Positions 31,245-43,079 of a DNA stretch of 64,000 bases are shown here, piece after piece. Source of the stretch: Phytophthora sp. 'mugwort' (Eukaryota; Oomycota; Peronosporomycetes; Peronosporales; Peronosporaceae); NCBI GenBank assembly GCA_033558025.1, contig JAUCEF010000008.1:620001-684000 (forward strand). The letters are read 5' to 3'. The notes below the pieces were generated by a model, which was not told where the DNA came from, made no database searches, and saw only the letters and a list, made by a program, of their open reading frames with translations. Numbering within the stretch: the first letter of the stretch is position 1; each line of letters begins with the position of its first letter. The position numbers were made by a program, and so were the translations under genes.

Positions 31245-32160
31245 GTGATTATGAACTTCCCGCGCATGTTATACGGGCATTACGAACATAACGAGAAGGA
31301 AATCAAAGAGACCGGAAACGTACCCAGTGATAGCAAAGCAATCCGACAGGAATCCGCCGGTGGGGAGCCTCCCAACTGGCCAGTCTGTACCGGACAGGGC
31401 CGAAGCGATCGTCAATTGCAGGCAGCTGGTACAGTACTTGACTGCACAAATACACCCGGAGGTGAAAGCTTCGAACGTTCACCCGCATCGGATCGTGGGC
31501 CGATTGGTGTGTTTTTGAGAGCGTTCTCTCGTAACTTGGCGCTACTAAAATTAAGTGGCCAGTTTCGAAAATTCTGCCAGTTTAGTAACCTCTCCAATTT
31601 CAGCCAGTCTTGACGATGCACCCCTATTGTAATTTGATCCGTCAAAACAAACAAAACCGATGATTTATTGAAAACTCGACACTTGATATCTGGACAACGA
31701 GTCCTCTCCGTCCCATTTTCAATCCACAAGTCCACGTTCGCATCGTTTTCTCGACGGCTATGGGGCAGCTTCGAGTCCGGTATAGCGATACGAAACTGAA
31801 AGCGGCCGTTACGAGGATATACTTGCCGATGCCCACACGAAGACAACCACGGATACTACCAACATCCCGCTCAGCACGCTTAAGGAGCACGGTGTTCCGC
31901 GCGAGCCAAGGCGCCGCGGACCGCCGCTTCTATTGTCACAGGATGCGGAGGACAACATTCGAAAGGGGATGCTTGGCCTGCAGCAAGCTCAGGGACAGAT
32001 AGATATCACGACACGACCAGCAGTTGTGGAACAACTAGCGACGAAAGCACATCCCATGATCGAAGCACAACGAGCAATATTGACGCAGCGAGCGTCGGAT
32101 GCGCGGGTCCAGTCTTATTTTTTCAGTATTAATAAACCACCAAAGTGGTGAGATCATGTC
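31245..32160 (+). pseudogene. Coding-like fragments, possibly a Tc5/pogo N-terminus
   Basis: From about 31860 to 32149 one plus frame stays open and reads IPLSTLKEHGVPREPRRRGP, then PPLLSQDAEDNIRKGMLGLQ, QAQGQIDITTRPAVVEQLAT, ending FFSINKPPKW before TGA. The order (short helix-turn-helix, basic loop, second helical domain) resembles the DNA-binding part of Tc5/pogo transposases, but the match is weak. The upstream frame 31245-31613 is open for 122 codons without recognisable motifs. No catalytic domain follows. Confidence 0.3.
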
Positions 32161-33300
32161 AATATGCTTTGATATATGTATCGATTTCCCTACTCCTGAA
32201 ACGACTCGTGTCATTACGAACAGCAGCAAACTATATAGTGAAATACAGTTCAAAACGGCTACTAAACTAGCAAGAACATCCATTCAATGGGATTTACTAT
32301 CATTAGTTTAGACCCCTCAAACGTGCATTACTCAAACGTCAAAATTCAAAACGATTGGGCTATCTTCTGCTTTCCAATGCCGCAAATAGCTTTGCAATCG
32401 GACCATTCATCTCGGCGTTATTAACCATTTTCTGCGACCGCGCTCCGACTCTACAAAGCAAACCGTTTGTTTAACCAAAAAGCAGTGGCGGTGGCCTCGC
32501 CGCGGCATTTACATTTTCTACCGCATCATGACGGCATTTTGCGACCGTGCATACTTGGCATGACGTCTGTGGCGTAAGTTGTTGTAATCCGAGCCATCTT
32601 ATCCCAGCATAAGTCGTCGGTTTCTTTGTCTGCCTTAATGCGGCATCCCTCGACACCGCCCACACCTATGCAAGCAGCTTGTCTTCTTGGGGGTCCTAGT
32701 TTGCTCCCACGAGATGCGTTGATTCGGTGTGGCTGTCGTCTCGACTTTTTCCACCAATGGCAGCGCGTAGAAAATGACGCATAGATTTGGTCAAACTGGT
32801 CCACGTAAGACACATTGTGAGGGACAGATGAATGGGTTCTGATCAGCAAAGCACTACTCCATAATTAGGCTGGCTTGAGACCACGGGAAGCATTTATTTT
32901 GCTGTCGGCTCCTGTTGGGGTCTGCGCTGGAAACCGCTCGGCCGTAATCTATCTCAAACTGAGGTTTGAAAACCAATTTGAGACCCGCGTTGGGGATGCG
33001 CTAATGGACATTCTCAACAAAGGAGGCACCAAACCGGCAGAAAGCTACTGGTGGATCGCTGCTGCATTAATGTCCAACGCGATATGGAGATGGCAAGTTG
33101 CCTTTTTTGACCTTCTGAACAACGTTGTCAAAGCATAATATCGCTCACTCTTAGCTATCTGCTTGCAAGTCGGGTACGATACCGTACATTTGCATCTGCA
33201 AAGGAGGCGCACAATACCTCGCCATGTCAAGGACTTTCCAGCTGATGATACGAGTTCTCAGCAGAGGTTGGAGACCAGAACAGGCATATGTCTGATTGGG
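32161..33300. other. Stretch with short frames, probably LINE-derived
   Basis: A plus-strand frame (32875-33135, 87 codons) and a minus-strand frame (32849-32526, 107 codons) are open, but neither shows a domain I can name. Position just upstream of a LINE RNase H fragment suggests that the plus-strand part is decayed reverse transcriptase or linker. Confidence 0.25.
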
Positions 33301-33329
33301 AATCCCAACAGGGACAACACGCTATTTAC

Positions 33330-34121
33330 TATCCTTTGACGGCGACGCTAGAGGCAACCCAGACCCCGGCGGAATTGACGCAGTCGTCGTGCGATTGGGA
33401 GAACATGTTATTGGCTGGGTGAGAAGCATGTCCTTTGCTGCCTCTAAGACCAGAGAGAACGTGACGGAAACGTAAGATTGCTTCTGTTCTCCGAGAATGT
33501 GTGCAACACGGATGTGTCCGGTGCATGTCGTTGAAGAGAGGAAAGGTCTCGAGGCATGCACCTTTTTGGTTTGGAATATACTCCATGTGTGGTGCGTAAT
33601 ATACACCCATAAAAGTGCAAGAGAATCGAGTCGCAGTGGTTCTGCTTGTGGAAAGGTGCCAGTCAAAAGCACCAGCATATTTATGAGCATTTACCTGACC
33701 AGATTTCGCTCATTGCTTGCTTGAAATCTGCAGCTAATTCAACAAAATGCTAGGCGTCGAGGTACTCCACAGGACTTGCAAAGCAATTACTCGACACGGT
33801 AGCAATGGCACCCCATGCTCGACCGATGTGTGTTACAGAGGGACGGGGGCTTGGCATTGGGACAGTATCGGATGCATTGCATTAACAAATTGGTGAGGCC
33901 TTGGACTGGACTCAAAGCGCACGCAGGTGCCATCCTTTTACGACGGCATGCGACTGTGCGATATGCAGCTAATCGGACAACGAAAGCAAAGCAGCCGATA
34001 AGAGACCTGTTGATTCCCAGAGGGTATGCTGGTCCAAAAACCGGTAGTGCTGTTGCTGAATGCGAATCAGCCGGGCAAGCAACAAGACCAAGGACTCCTG
34101 AATATGAATAATTATTATCAT
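33330..34121 (+). pseudogene. LINE RNase H fragment
   Basis: Plus-strand remnant of the RNase H domain at the C-terminus of a LINE ORF2. It begins YLLSFDGDARGNPDPGGIDA followed by VVVRLGEHVIGWVRSMSFAA and SKTRENVTE, matching the first catalytic Asp strand and following strands. Later parts are frame-shifted (ARRLGVEVLHRTCKAITRHG near 33750). It is cut off by the LTR of the Ty3/gypsy element starting at 34122. Confidence 0.65.
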
Positions 34122-34611
34122 TGTAACACATGCGTGGAGGAAGCGGTTGGTGTGAAGGGCCTTTCGTCGGGGCTTGGTCGGCGAGCTGGGTGAGGTCGGA
34201 GGAGGAGAGGTAGCTGTTGCTTAAAAGCAAATTGAGAAGTGATTGAGATTGAGCTTAGAGCTTATGGATTGCCCTACGGCTAACTAGTGGCCCGGTGGCT
34301 CTTCCTGAAGTATCTAGTGCCTATCCTAAACTCTATCATTCTCTAATCCCAGTTGGTAGCTATCCGACGAATCCCCTTGATTAAACTTCCGCGTATTTGT
34401 GGTTCAATCTAGTAATCCAGATACCTGTCTGGATTCTTGCCTATCTTATATGATTTTAAACCAATCACATAAATGATTATGGTATGTTTCCTATCCCAGA
34501 TTGATATGCTAATATTTTAGAACCACAAAAGGCTACAGCTGCCTCTTCAGCTGCAACCTGACGTAGATGCTGTTGGCGGCTAGATCTGCCGCTAACGGCA
34601 ACTACGTCACA
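34122..34611 (-). repeat. 3' LTR of the Ty3/gypsy element
   Basis: 490 bp, TG...CA ends in either orientation (TGTAAC at the left, GTCACA at the right). It is about 98% alike to the LTR at 39937-40427 apart from its first few bases. It contains an imperfect hairpin near its right end (GACGTAG...CTACGTC). Confidence 0.92.
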
Positions 34612-34619
34612 TGACCTCC

Positions 34620-35832
34620 CTTCGAGAAGACGCCTACTTGGAAAACAGTTTTGGCCGTTTCTTAGAGTTCCAATAGAGATCGATGGGTCCGGGAATCTGC
34701 GTTAGATTCTCCACGGGCTTCCAGGTGGCATCTTCCTCAAGTTCAGCAAGCAATCAAATCTTGTACTGCGATTGACCTTTATACTTGCGATGTCCAATGG
34801 CAGCTTCAACAAGTTGTCCTTCCGTTCCGTCGGCTAACACGACATTTTCACTTGCTGCCAACGCTATGGGCTTTGTGGTATGGCTTCAGTAGTGACGTGT
34901 GCAATACGGGATGTAACTTCAATCCTTTCGATAATCCTAACTCGTAGGAATCCTTCGAAATCTTCTTTAACACTGGAAATGGTCCAATGTAACGTGGAGC
35001 AAGCTTTTTCGACTGGGCATAACCCTTGTGACGGATGTCCAAATTCTTACCGTCTAACGGCACCATGTCGTTAAACCCGAAGTTTTGGGCACGTCTGTTC
35101 TTGTCGTAGTAGTACTTCATGCGCTCCTGCGCTTCACTGCGGTCTTGTGCGACCTGGAGCAGAGTTTCTTGACGTATTAAAAACTCTTGCGCTGACTTCT
35201 CCAATTGCATTAACTCTAGATCAGATGCCACATCGTCTGGCATGTAAGGAATATATCCGAGATCCGCTTCAAACGGTGACATTCCAACCGTGGAGTGTAC
35301 ACGTCGATAATAGGCAATTTCTGCCAAATGGAGATAGTCATCCCAGTCATTCTGAGCTGGATTGATGACACTTCGAAGATAGTCTCCAATGAAACGATCC
35401 GTTCGTTCAGTTTGTCCGTCCATTTGTGGTCGAAAGGCGGATGACAGGTTGTACTGCGTTCCGAGAGTCCACAAGACTCTGCCAAAGCTTGAACGTAAAC
35501 TTGGTGTCTCGATCGGATACAATTGTCTTGCGTAAGCCGTGATCCTTCACATAGTTCTTCATGAACACATTGGCGATCTCGGTAGTTGTATTGGTTGTCT
35601 TCGTAGCAATGAACTTTGCTCTTTTCGTCAACCGATCAACGATCACCATAATAGCATCGTTGCCTTTGGTAGTGACCGGCAATGACACTATGAAATCCAT
35701 TGATATGTCGGTCCCTCTACCTTTAGGTATGGCCAACGGTCGAAGTAGTCCTGAGGGGGGATTGGTTTGTCTCGCCTTGTTGCGCTGGCACATCTCGCAG
35801 GTGCTGACATAACGCTGTATATACTTCATCAT
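34620..35832 (-). pseudogene. Integrase region of the Ty3/gypsy element
   Basis: The integrase starts in the frame 35832-35407 with the end of the zinc-binding domain (CEMCQRNKARQ), then SMDFIVSLPVTTKGNDAIMV and VDRLTKRAKFI, and IVSDRDTKFT, giving the first two catalytic Asp. A frameshift near 35450-35500 leads into 35522-34848, with LSSAFRPQMDGQTERTDRFI (the third catalytic residue) and a GPFPVLKKISKDSYEL C-terminal barrel. A chromodomain-like tail (LLAELEEDATWKPVENLTQI, 34800-34690) follows after an in-frame TGA where Trp is expected. Integrase inserts the cDNA. Here the frameshift and stop inactivate it. Confidence 0.85.
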
Positions 35833-35939
35833 CTTGGGCCAGTAGTATCGCTCGCGTATTGCTAAGAAGGTCTTGTAGGAACCAGGATGGGCTGCGGCTA
35901 CTGAATCATGACCCTCACAAATGACATGATTCTTCAGAT

Positions 35940-37270
35940 CTTCTTCATCGGGAATATACAGTCGTCACGGTCTGAGCCACTGTCACCTTGTTGGTTCTGA
36001 TCGTCGCCACGATTTCCCGATTCTTCGCTGTTTCCAGTAGCTCTTGTAAGCTTAGTTGGGCAGCTCTCCGCTCGAATTCCGGGTTGCACAATGCTCCAAT
36101 CACAGTGTTGGTTTCGCCGGGAATCCACTTGAACAAAGGCTGAAACTCAGCAAGCTCATTGAACCATCGCGCCATTCTGCGGTTTGTAGTCTTCCGGGTT
36201 AAGATCGTTTCAATGCTCTTGTGATCCGTTTCGACCGTGAACGGTCGATCAAAAAGATACACGCGCCATAATCTCAGAGCATGCATGATCGCAAGTAGCT
36301 CTTGCTCACGAACATGATAGTTCAGCTCAGCTGGCTTCATTTTCGACCGGTAAAAGCAATTGGATGCTCTAGCTCTCCCTCCTTTTGAAATATGACCCTC
36401 CCCGATCGCTAAGTTCGAGGCGTCCATCCGGATACCGAATGGTTTCGAAAAGTTCGGAAGGCTGAGAACCGGGTGGTGACGTCAAGCGACATTTGAGTTC
36501 GTGGAAGCAGCGCAGCTGGTCGTCCGAGAGCTCGATAGCTTCTCGAGGACGTTTTCCTTTAATACTATCGTGGAGTGTTCCCGCAAATTGTGCGAAGCCC
36601 TTACAGAACCTCGACACATAGACCGTAGTGCCTAAGAAGCTTTCCATTTGCTTCTTTGTCTTGGGCACAGGTCATTCCGCATGATCTTCACCTTTTCAGG
36701 ATCCATCCGGACGCCTTTTCGTCCTACAAAGTCTCCTAGGCATGGAATTGCATCCACGCAGAACTGGCACTTGGCCAGCTTGACATATCGTTGTTGTTCT
36801 TCACACCGCTTGAGCACACGGATTAAAGCCGCAACGTGCTCTGCAACGTCTTCAGTTTGCGTGAAGACGTAGATGTCTTCGAAGTACGTCCCTTAAGTCT
36901 CGAAAGACTTTCTGCAAAACCCGGTTAAACGTACCGGGGCTTCCGCTAAACCTCTTGGGAGTGACCAGATACTCGAATAGACCATCAGGAGCCGAAAAAG
37001 CAGTAAAGGGAATAACAGATTCGGGAAGTTTAACCTGGTAGTAACCCCAAAGAAGGTCCATACACGAAAGCCAGTGACTGCCGGACATGGCGTCACAAGT
37101 GGCACCTTCGCGGCATTGGTATTGCCGGCAGGATCGTCGCTAGATTTAGCTGACGATAATCGTGTACAATGCGCCAACCAATAGGCTTCTTCACACAGAA
37201 CGTCGGCGCCGAAAAGGCAAATGTACTGGGTCGTATAATGCCTGCTTGAACCATCTCTTTGGTCCATTCT
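35940..37270 (-). pseudogene. Reverse transcriptase and RNase H region of the Ty3/gypsy element
   Basis: RT blocks, read right to left: WLSCMDLLWGYYQVKLPESV and FEYLVTPKRFSGSPGTFNRV (37088-36852), then the catalytic box reading YFEDIYVF (about 36886-36865, family usual YxDD), LAKCQFCVDAIPCLGDFVGR (about 36790-36720) and KTKKQMESFLGTTVYVSRF (36668-36600). RNase H (36427-35945) shows DASNLAIGEG, EQELLAIMHALRLWRVYLFD and TDHKSIETIL. Frames change at about 36880, 36650 and 36430. The product would have copied element RNA into DNA. The altered catalytic box and the frame breaks mean this copy cannot. Confidence 0.85.
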
Positions 37271-38040
37271 TGGATTGTAGCACGCTGTTCAGGACTCTGG
37301 CGCCATGCTTGACTGATATAGGCTTGGTACCATGCTTGAGCAGAATTTCGTGCTCAATTCCCTCCCGTACTGGAGCTGTTTCGTTTGGAAGCTCCGTGCG
37401 AGAGACAGTGTCCGCATACTTGCGTAGAGTTGCATACGCCGGATTGTCCTTGAGAGCTTCCCATCCTTGATTCTTAAAGCAGTCGGCCTTCTCCGAATCA
37501 TGCGGATTGATGGCAAAGACGGATTCAATGTCCTTGTCGTAGCGCAACATTCTCAGGAACTGCTGAGAAGAAACAAGATGCGTCATACCATAGCGGCCAT
37601 GGTGACCTTGCTGCCGATAGTAATTGAAAATCTCCCGGCTCTGATCTATGCAATCTCTGCGTTGTCCAGCAGCCATCTGGCTGGACGTTGCTTCGGCAGT
37701 TTTAGTTGAACCTCTTCGCGGTGTCCCGTTTTGATACGAGGTGCCACACGTCCTGTACTCCAGTCGACATCCGGTTTTTGTTCACGAAGCCACATCATGC
37801 CTAGGATAGCATCCTTGTTCTCCGGAACAGACATAACTTGGAATGTTCCCTTTGGCAATGGAAAGGCATGTCTCAGTAGATTAATTTGCACGGTTCAACG
37901 CGGACGATGAATAACCTGATCGTAACCAAGGTCAATTTGCATCATCTCACCCTCGGTGACATCAAGCTCAAGTTTCTGCACCAATTCCTCGGATACGCCG
38001 TTTAGGCTGCATCTTTTATCGATAAAGACGGTGATGGGGC
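37191..38040 (-). pseudogene. Protease and N-terminal RT region of the Ty3/gypsy element
   Basis: The protease start near 38036-37980 reads ITVFIDKRCSLNGVSEELV. In Ty3/gypsy proteases the Asp is normally followed by Ser/Thr-Gly, so the catalytic motif is altered here. The rest of the protease lies at 37891-37646 (PENKDAILGMMWLREQKPDV, DWSTGRVAPRIKTGH). The RT N-terminus is in 37676-37191 (ELPNETAPVREGIEHEILLK; HGTKPISVKHGARV). Frames are discontinuous. Confidence 0.7.
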
Positions 38041-39175
38041 TATCTTGACCAGCGCCTTTAAAAGCTTGAGCTTCCGCTTCGAGGATAGCATACAGCTCGC
38101 CCTATTGTATCGATTTGCTCCCTTATATTTTGGAGCAGTACATTGTGGAGAAATGTGATCACCGACGCCACAATTGTTGCATTTCGCTGTTTTAGTCCAG
38201 TCGTCATTCTTGTCCTTCTTCCTTTTGAAGTGCTTAGGTTTCTGGGGTCGTGACTTGCCCGAACGAAAGCCCGATTCCACTGACGTTGACTTAGACGACT
38301 TGGTCGGTACACGAGGTGGTTTACCCGTGTATGTGCGAACTCGAAGTTAAAGGCGATTTCAATAGCCTCCTGGAGAGTATTCCGACTCTCTTCCTTAACC
38401 TTCTTCGCAGTTTCTTCCCGTATTCCATTCTGGAAAAAGAACCGCTTCTCTAGTTCACTGATCGCGAACTCAGTTTGGGACAATAAGTCCTGGAACTTAG
38501 AGACGTACTCGTGGATAGTTTCCTTCTGTTTCAGGTACAACATCCGTTCTCGAAGATCATACTCAAAATCTTTGGGTCTGAAGCGTTTGCGCAGTTGCAT
38601 TTTGAACAGTGCCCATGTCTTGTGCACGTTCATGCGCTCACAGTCCGCTATAAAGGCACGATACCAATTCAACACGGACTTGCCCAAATTTCTCGAGATT
38701 AGCAAAGTCTGACGACTCTGCTGCCATCAGGTGACGCTTGTGAGCGTAGTATTGTTCCGTTGCGAAGATTCATAGTTCAATGTTTTCACCTCATAAACTG
38801 GAGGATCCTTCTTCTTCTGCTCCCCTCTTGATGCAACGAGAAACTCGAATCGCTCGTTAGCCTGTTGCATTTGGGCTTGCATTGAGCTTGCACGTGGGAA
38901 TGATACTGCTGTTGTTGCTGCGTAAGATACAGCAGCAGTTGCTGCATGGACAATGTATCATGTCCTACAGTCGCAGAAGGAGTTGCAATAGCCTGGGCGG
39001 TCGTATCCGCTTGGTCATTGGCACTTGCTGCATTTTGCGGCGTCTGCGCTCGTGTACTTGGGCGCGACGTTGGCCGTGAAGCTTCAGTGTCATCAGGAGC
39101 GCTCGTTCTGCTCTGTTGACGAGGTCTAGGGTTCGGAGACGGGCGCTCAGCCGTACGACCTCTTCTTTGGGCCAT
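38002..39175 (-). pseudogene. Gag region of the Ty3/gypsy element
   Basis: Begins at ATG 39175 with a Pro/Ser/Thr/Gln-rich N-terminus containing a glutamine run (LTQQQQQYHSHVQAQC). The frame breaks near 38790. The retrotransposon gag domain runs 38705-38370 (LGKSVLNWYRAFIADCERMN, WALFKMQLRKRFRPKDFEYD, LREAMLYL-type block, ISELEKRFFFQNGIREETAK). After another break comes a CCHC zinc knuckle in 38280-38002 (CNNCGVGDHISPQC). Gag packages element RNA in cytoplasmic particles. Two frameshifts split this copy. Confidence 0.85.
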
Positions 39176-39936
39176 ACTTACTGGTCTTCTCAGTGCTCTA
39201 TTTAGAAATCTACCGAAACCCTATCTAAAGCTAAAAATTGAAAACGGAACTGATTCAATTCTTTTTTTGTTTTTACAGTTTACGCTTCTTGTACGTTGGA
39301 TGAAGTGGTCAAAGGGACCTTCCAAAATTCCTTGAGTTTGCTGAATCTGGTGCTTCAGTTGTTCTGTGGTGTTGTGAACAACGTTCCTGGCACTTGCGTC
39401 CTTACAATCCGGGATTTCGTTCCGGATCAGTTGAACGAGCTTCAGCTGCTTTACCGTTGTTAACTACAAGCCTTTCGAAGCTTGTCTAGCTCCTTATTAC
39501 GGTCGGCTTGTTACGGTCGGTAAAGGCCTCAATGGTATTATAAAACGGAGGTTCGGGTTCACGAGTCTTTCGTTTACCCATACAAGGAAGCACAACGAAA
39601 CAGCTCAGTAGCAATGGATGTAGATCAAGCTAAACCAAGTGGGCATCGATCCAGAAGTTATTCTCCGTGTTTTCAATAGCGGGACAGGGATTCACCAAAG
39701 GAGGAAGCACTGAATTTCAGGCCTACTGAACGAGCTCCAGCTGTATGTACATACTGGCGTGCAACCACACCAACTAGCCACTGAACGTTAAGTTCGTGCT
39801 GTTAAAACTACCCTTTGTGACCTAGTGCTCCCCACTATGTGGTCCGCACCAACAACCACAGGATACTCGCTTCTCACTATGTGGCCACGAGCACCCATGC
39901 TTTGAACCCTTGAACTTGACACGACAAGTGCTACTA

Positions 39937-40427
39937 TGTAACCTAAGCGTGGGGGAAGCGGTTGGTGTGAAGGGCCTTTCGTCGGGGCTTGGTCGGCGAG
40001 CTGGGTGAGGTCGGAGGAGGAGAGGTAGCTGTTGCTTAAAAGCAAATTGAGAAGTGATTGAGATTGAGCTTAGAGCTTATGGATTGCCCTACGGCTAACT
40101 AGTGGCCCGGTGGCTCTTCCTGAAGTATCTAGTGCCTATCCTAAACTCTATCATTCTCTAATCCCAGTTGGTAGCTATCCGACGAATCCCCTTGATTAAA
40201 CTTCCGCGTATTTGTGGTTCAATCTAGTAATCCAGATACCTGTCTGGATTCTTGCCTATCTTATATGATTTTAAACCAATCACATAAATGATTATGGCAT
40301 GTTTCCTATCCCAGATTAATATGCTTATATTTTTAGAACCACAAAAGGCTACAGCTGTCTCTTCAGCTGCAACATGACGTAGATGCTGTTGGCGGCAAGA
40401 TCTGCCGCTAACGGCAACTACGTCACA
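39937..40427 (-). repeat. 5' LTR of the Ty3/gypsy element
   Basis: 491 bp, direct repeat of 34122-34611. Promoter side for the minus-strand element. Ends immediately before the primer-binding-like TAGTAGCACTTG (minus strand, about 39936-39925). Confidence 0.92.
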
Positions 40428-43079
40428 ACCAGCCGGACACACAAGCTCCTGAATGTAATCAGTGAAGAGGTATTTGCTATTATCGACAGAACTGCTTCAG
40501 CTCAAGGATTCCTTTTCGCATACTATGGTGTGGTGAAGTTGGTGGATTTCGGTGGAACGACAGCCTGGAACCGGGACGCACTTTACGAGAAGATGGTTTT
40601 GTAAATACGTGCAACGTAGTTGATACGTGAAAAGCATACCAAGTTAGATAGCTCTATCGCTTATGTGCGTTGAATGGGCATGTTCGACGCATTGGAGCCT
40701 CAACCGACAGAGTTGTGCGCCTTTTATGCGATTGGTGTCGCAGCAGACTGGATTGGTACGTGAGGTTGGCACTTGATGGCCAAAGCCCAGCAATTCATTA
40801 ATGAGTGTACAGGACGGGGTCGACCTTTTTCACCTCGTGGTGTATCATATGGAGAGCTAATATGTTACGTTAAGCTAGCGAATGCGGTGCGGTCTAAAAT
40901 TTGCAGCCAGATTAGTGTGAAAGTACTCGGCAAGAATTTGCTAGGCGGCGTACAATGGAAAGCGCGCTGGATATGGTTTACGGGATTAGGTCTTTTGATG
41001 GAGTATATATATGTGCAGCTTACAACTATTTATAGGTTAGCCACATCCCCCGATCCGAATCGAAAAAATTTGTCGATGACGAAAAAAGCTCAAGACAAAC
41101 CGATAAGAAGTTTCAATCTGACTTGGATTTACTGGATTTCTTTTCTACGTTGAGTTGAGTTGTATACCGACATATGAATGGCGTTTGGTGCCCGCGTGAG
41201 AATCAACTTCAGCGTAATTAATAAGGGTAGGCGTTAACACAGTCGGGCGAAATAATTCAGGTGCAGGACAATCATTCACCAATACTATCGCTATATATGT
41301 CTTATGAATGAAGTATATGTATTGCTCTCGCTGATCGAAGCATCCTGAGGATCGATGACGAACTGAAGTTTCGCAATCTATATACTCGCAAATTAAATCT
41401 TTGCCTAAGCTCGTGCATGGCACCGGTAGACTGCCATTCAACTATTCGCCAGCTCAACGAATCATCGCACCAACAATCTACTACGAGGAGGACTGCATAT
41501 GGCGGTGTGGATATTTGCTAAACCCACGGCAACGATTTCGCTCGTGACTACGCAAAGAATAGTGAACAATTTTTTGAAACGGATCGACCCAAACATGACT
41601 CGAAGTGGTTGCGAGGTCATGGCGGTATTCGCCTCCGTAATGCTTGGGCGGCGTTTAATCGAAGCTAACGCGATAAATTGATGGCTGAATATCCTGACTC
41701 GAGCGTTTCAGTACAATCGTACGTGTTTTAGATGAAATAACGAAAAGGGGGCGACGCTTGAAGAATAGTTCTGGAAAGAATACTGCCCGCTACATGGAGA
41801 GTATGCAGCTAGTGGGTGTAACCAAACCGAATGACAGTGACGCACACATATTGCTTCATTTCCACGGTGGATAGATTGCTGCTTCGAATGCACAGATCAC
41901 ACAGACACTTGGTTATACACGCAATAATAATTGCCTGTCTAAACGCGGCTTGCGCGAGATATCACGAGGTGATGTCCAAAGAACAGCTGCTGCGCTTAGT
42001 TATCGAGTACAATCGGGGCAGCATAGCTGGGGTAATTACAACTTTAGTCTCTCGAGTGTCCAGAATGCAGTCATGCTTGCCCGTTCAAGGGATTGTACAG
42101 CGACTTCGGAAACCACATATACTGCTATCGTGGGACGGCATACTGATGTCTTCGCGTCTGGAATGTGCATCGCATTGTTTAATCATGATCCTGAATTTAA
42201 CAGAGACCCTCCATCGGAATCGTTTTCGAAAGCACTGAGAGGGATTTGGACGTGTACAAAACCGCACTTACGACAGTGCACGAAGTTTGTCGACTGCATG
42301 GCATTGCCACTGATCCTGACCGAGGAATTTTAAATGGGGAACTACAAGTTCATCGGCAAGGTCGATGGTATCCCTCGACTTTGAATACGACGGATTAAGA
42401 TAAGTCAACCCGAGAGTAAAGCATATAATAAAGAAAACGAAAAGGATGTAGAGTTAATGACGACATTTGTGGTAGATTAACTATTGAACGTATCATATTT
42501 TTTCATTCGTTCAAGATGAATTGTACATGCAATCGCTGGGCTGCATTCGGTGGTTTACCTGTCAAATGTTGTGGCGGTCATTGTCAGTCCGAATAGTACG
42601 GACTGTCTTGGGTTTACTGGCATGCCAAAAGTCGAGCACAAATCCTGAACGTTTTGAAATACCGACAAGTGCAAGTCTGTGTTTCAAGATCGACGACACA
42701 ACCCTAGTCCAAAATCTGTGTGCGCGACGAAGCGCCCATCTAGTGGCCAACGTGTACCAATCTGTATATCTCTCCAAGGCGTCCTCGTCAGCTCCATCAC
42801 CTTCATTATCAGGGTTGGATACCAACGCCTCGGCTTCAAGACAGGCGTCCACACTGGCTCTTTGATCGTGCTCGTCCTCACGCGAGGTAATACTCCGAAA
42901 CAGTGACAACGAGCTGGTTACAGTCGCTGGGGTGTCATTTTGATGCGGGGACTGGGCATCTGAAGTATCATTTTCAAGGCTAAGCGGAATGCTACGGTAT
43001 CATCTACCCTGACAAATTGTTACATTCCAAAACTCGAAAGCGCAATCTATCAATAATTGTCACGAATGAAAACCTTGAT
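40428..43079. other. Stretch with several unrecognised open frames
   Basis: Plus-strand frames at 40383-40601 (FAYYGVVKLVDFGGTTAWNR), 40773-41150, 41831-42235 and 41950-42330, and a minus-strand frame 42909-42562 (115 codons, SKRSGFVLDFWHASKPKTVR), are open, but none shows a family signature. The fragment VYKTALTTVHEVCRLHGIAT near 42250-42310 continues past the end of the 41831 frame. These are probably decayed element genes; no function can be assigned. Confidence 0.25.

Larger units (their letters stand above)
34122..40427 (-). mobile_element. Ty3/gypsy LTR retrotransposon (6.3 kb), nearly complete but defective
   Basis: Two direct LTRs (34122-34611 and 39937-40427) enclose a minus-strand gag-protease-RT-RNase H-integrase order, which is the Ty3/gypsy order. 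A polypurine tract (CGAAGGGAGGTCA on the minus strand, about 34612-34624) adjoins the left LTR, and a primer-binding-like TAGTAGCACTTG adjoins the right LTR. The LTRs differ at only about a dozen positions, so insertion was fairly recent, yet all coding regions carry frameshifts. No matching target duplication is visible: ATCAT on the left, ACCAG on the right. Confidence 0.92.

Noticed and set aside
40428..40601. Protein kinase fragment (GVVKLVDFGGT resembles a DFG loop)
   Set aside because: No HRD loop, no ATP-binding glycine loop and no other kinase motif nearby.
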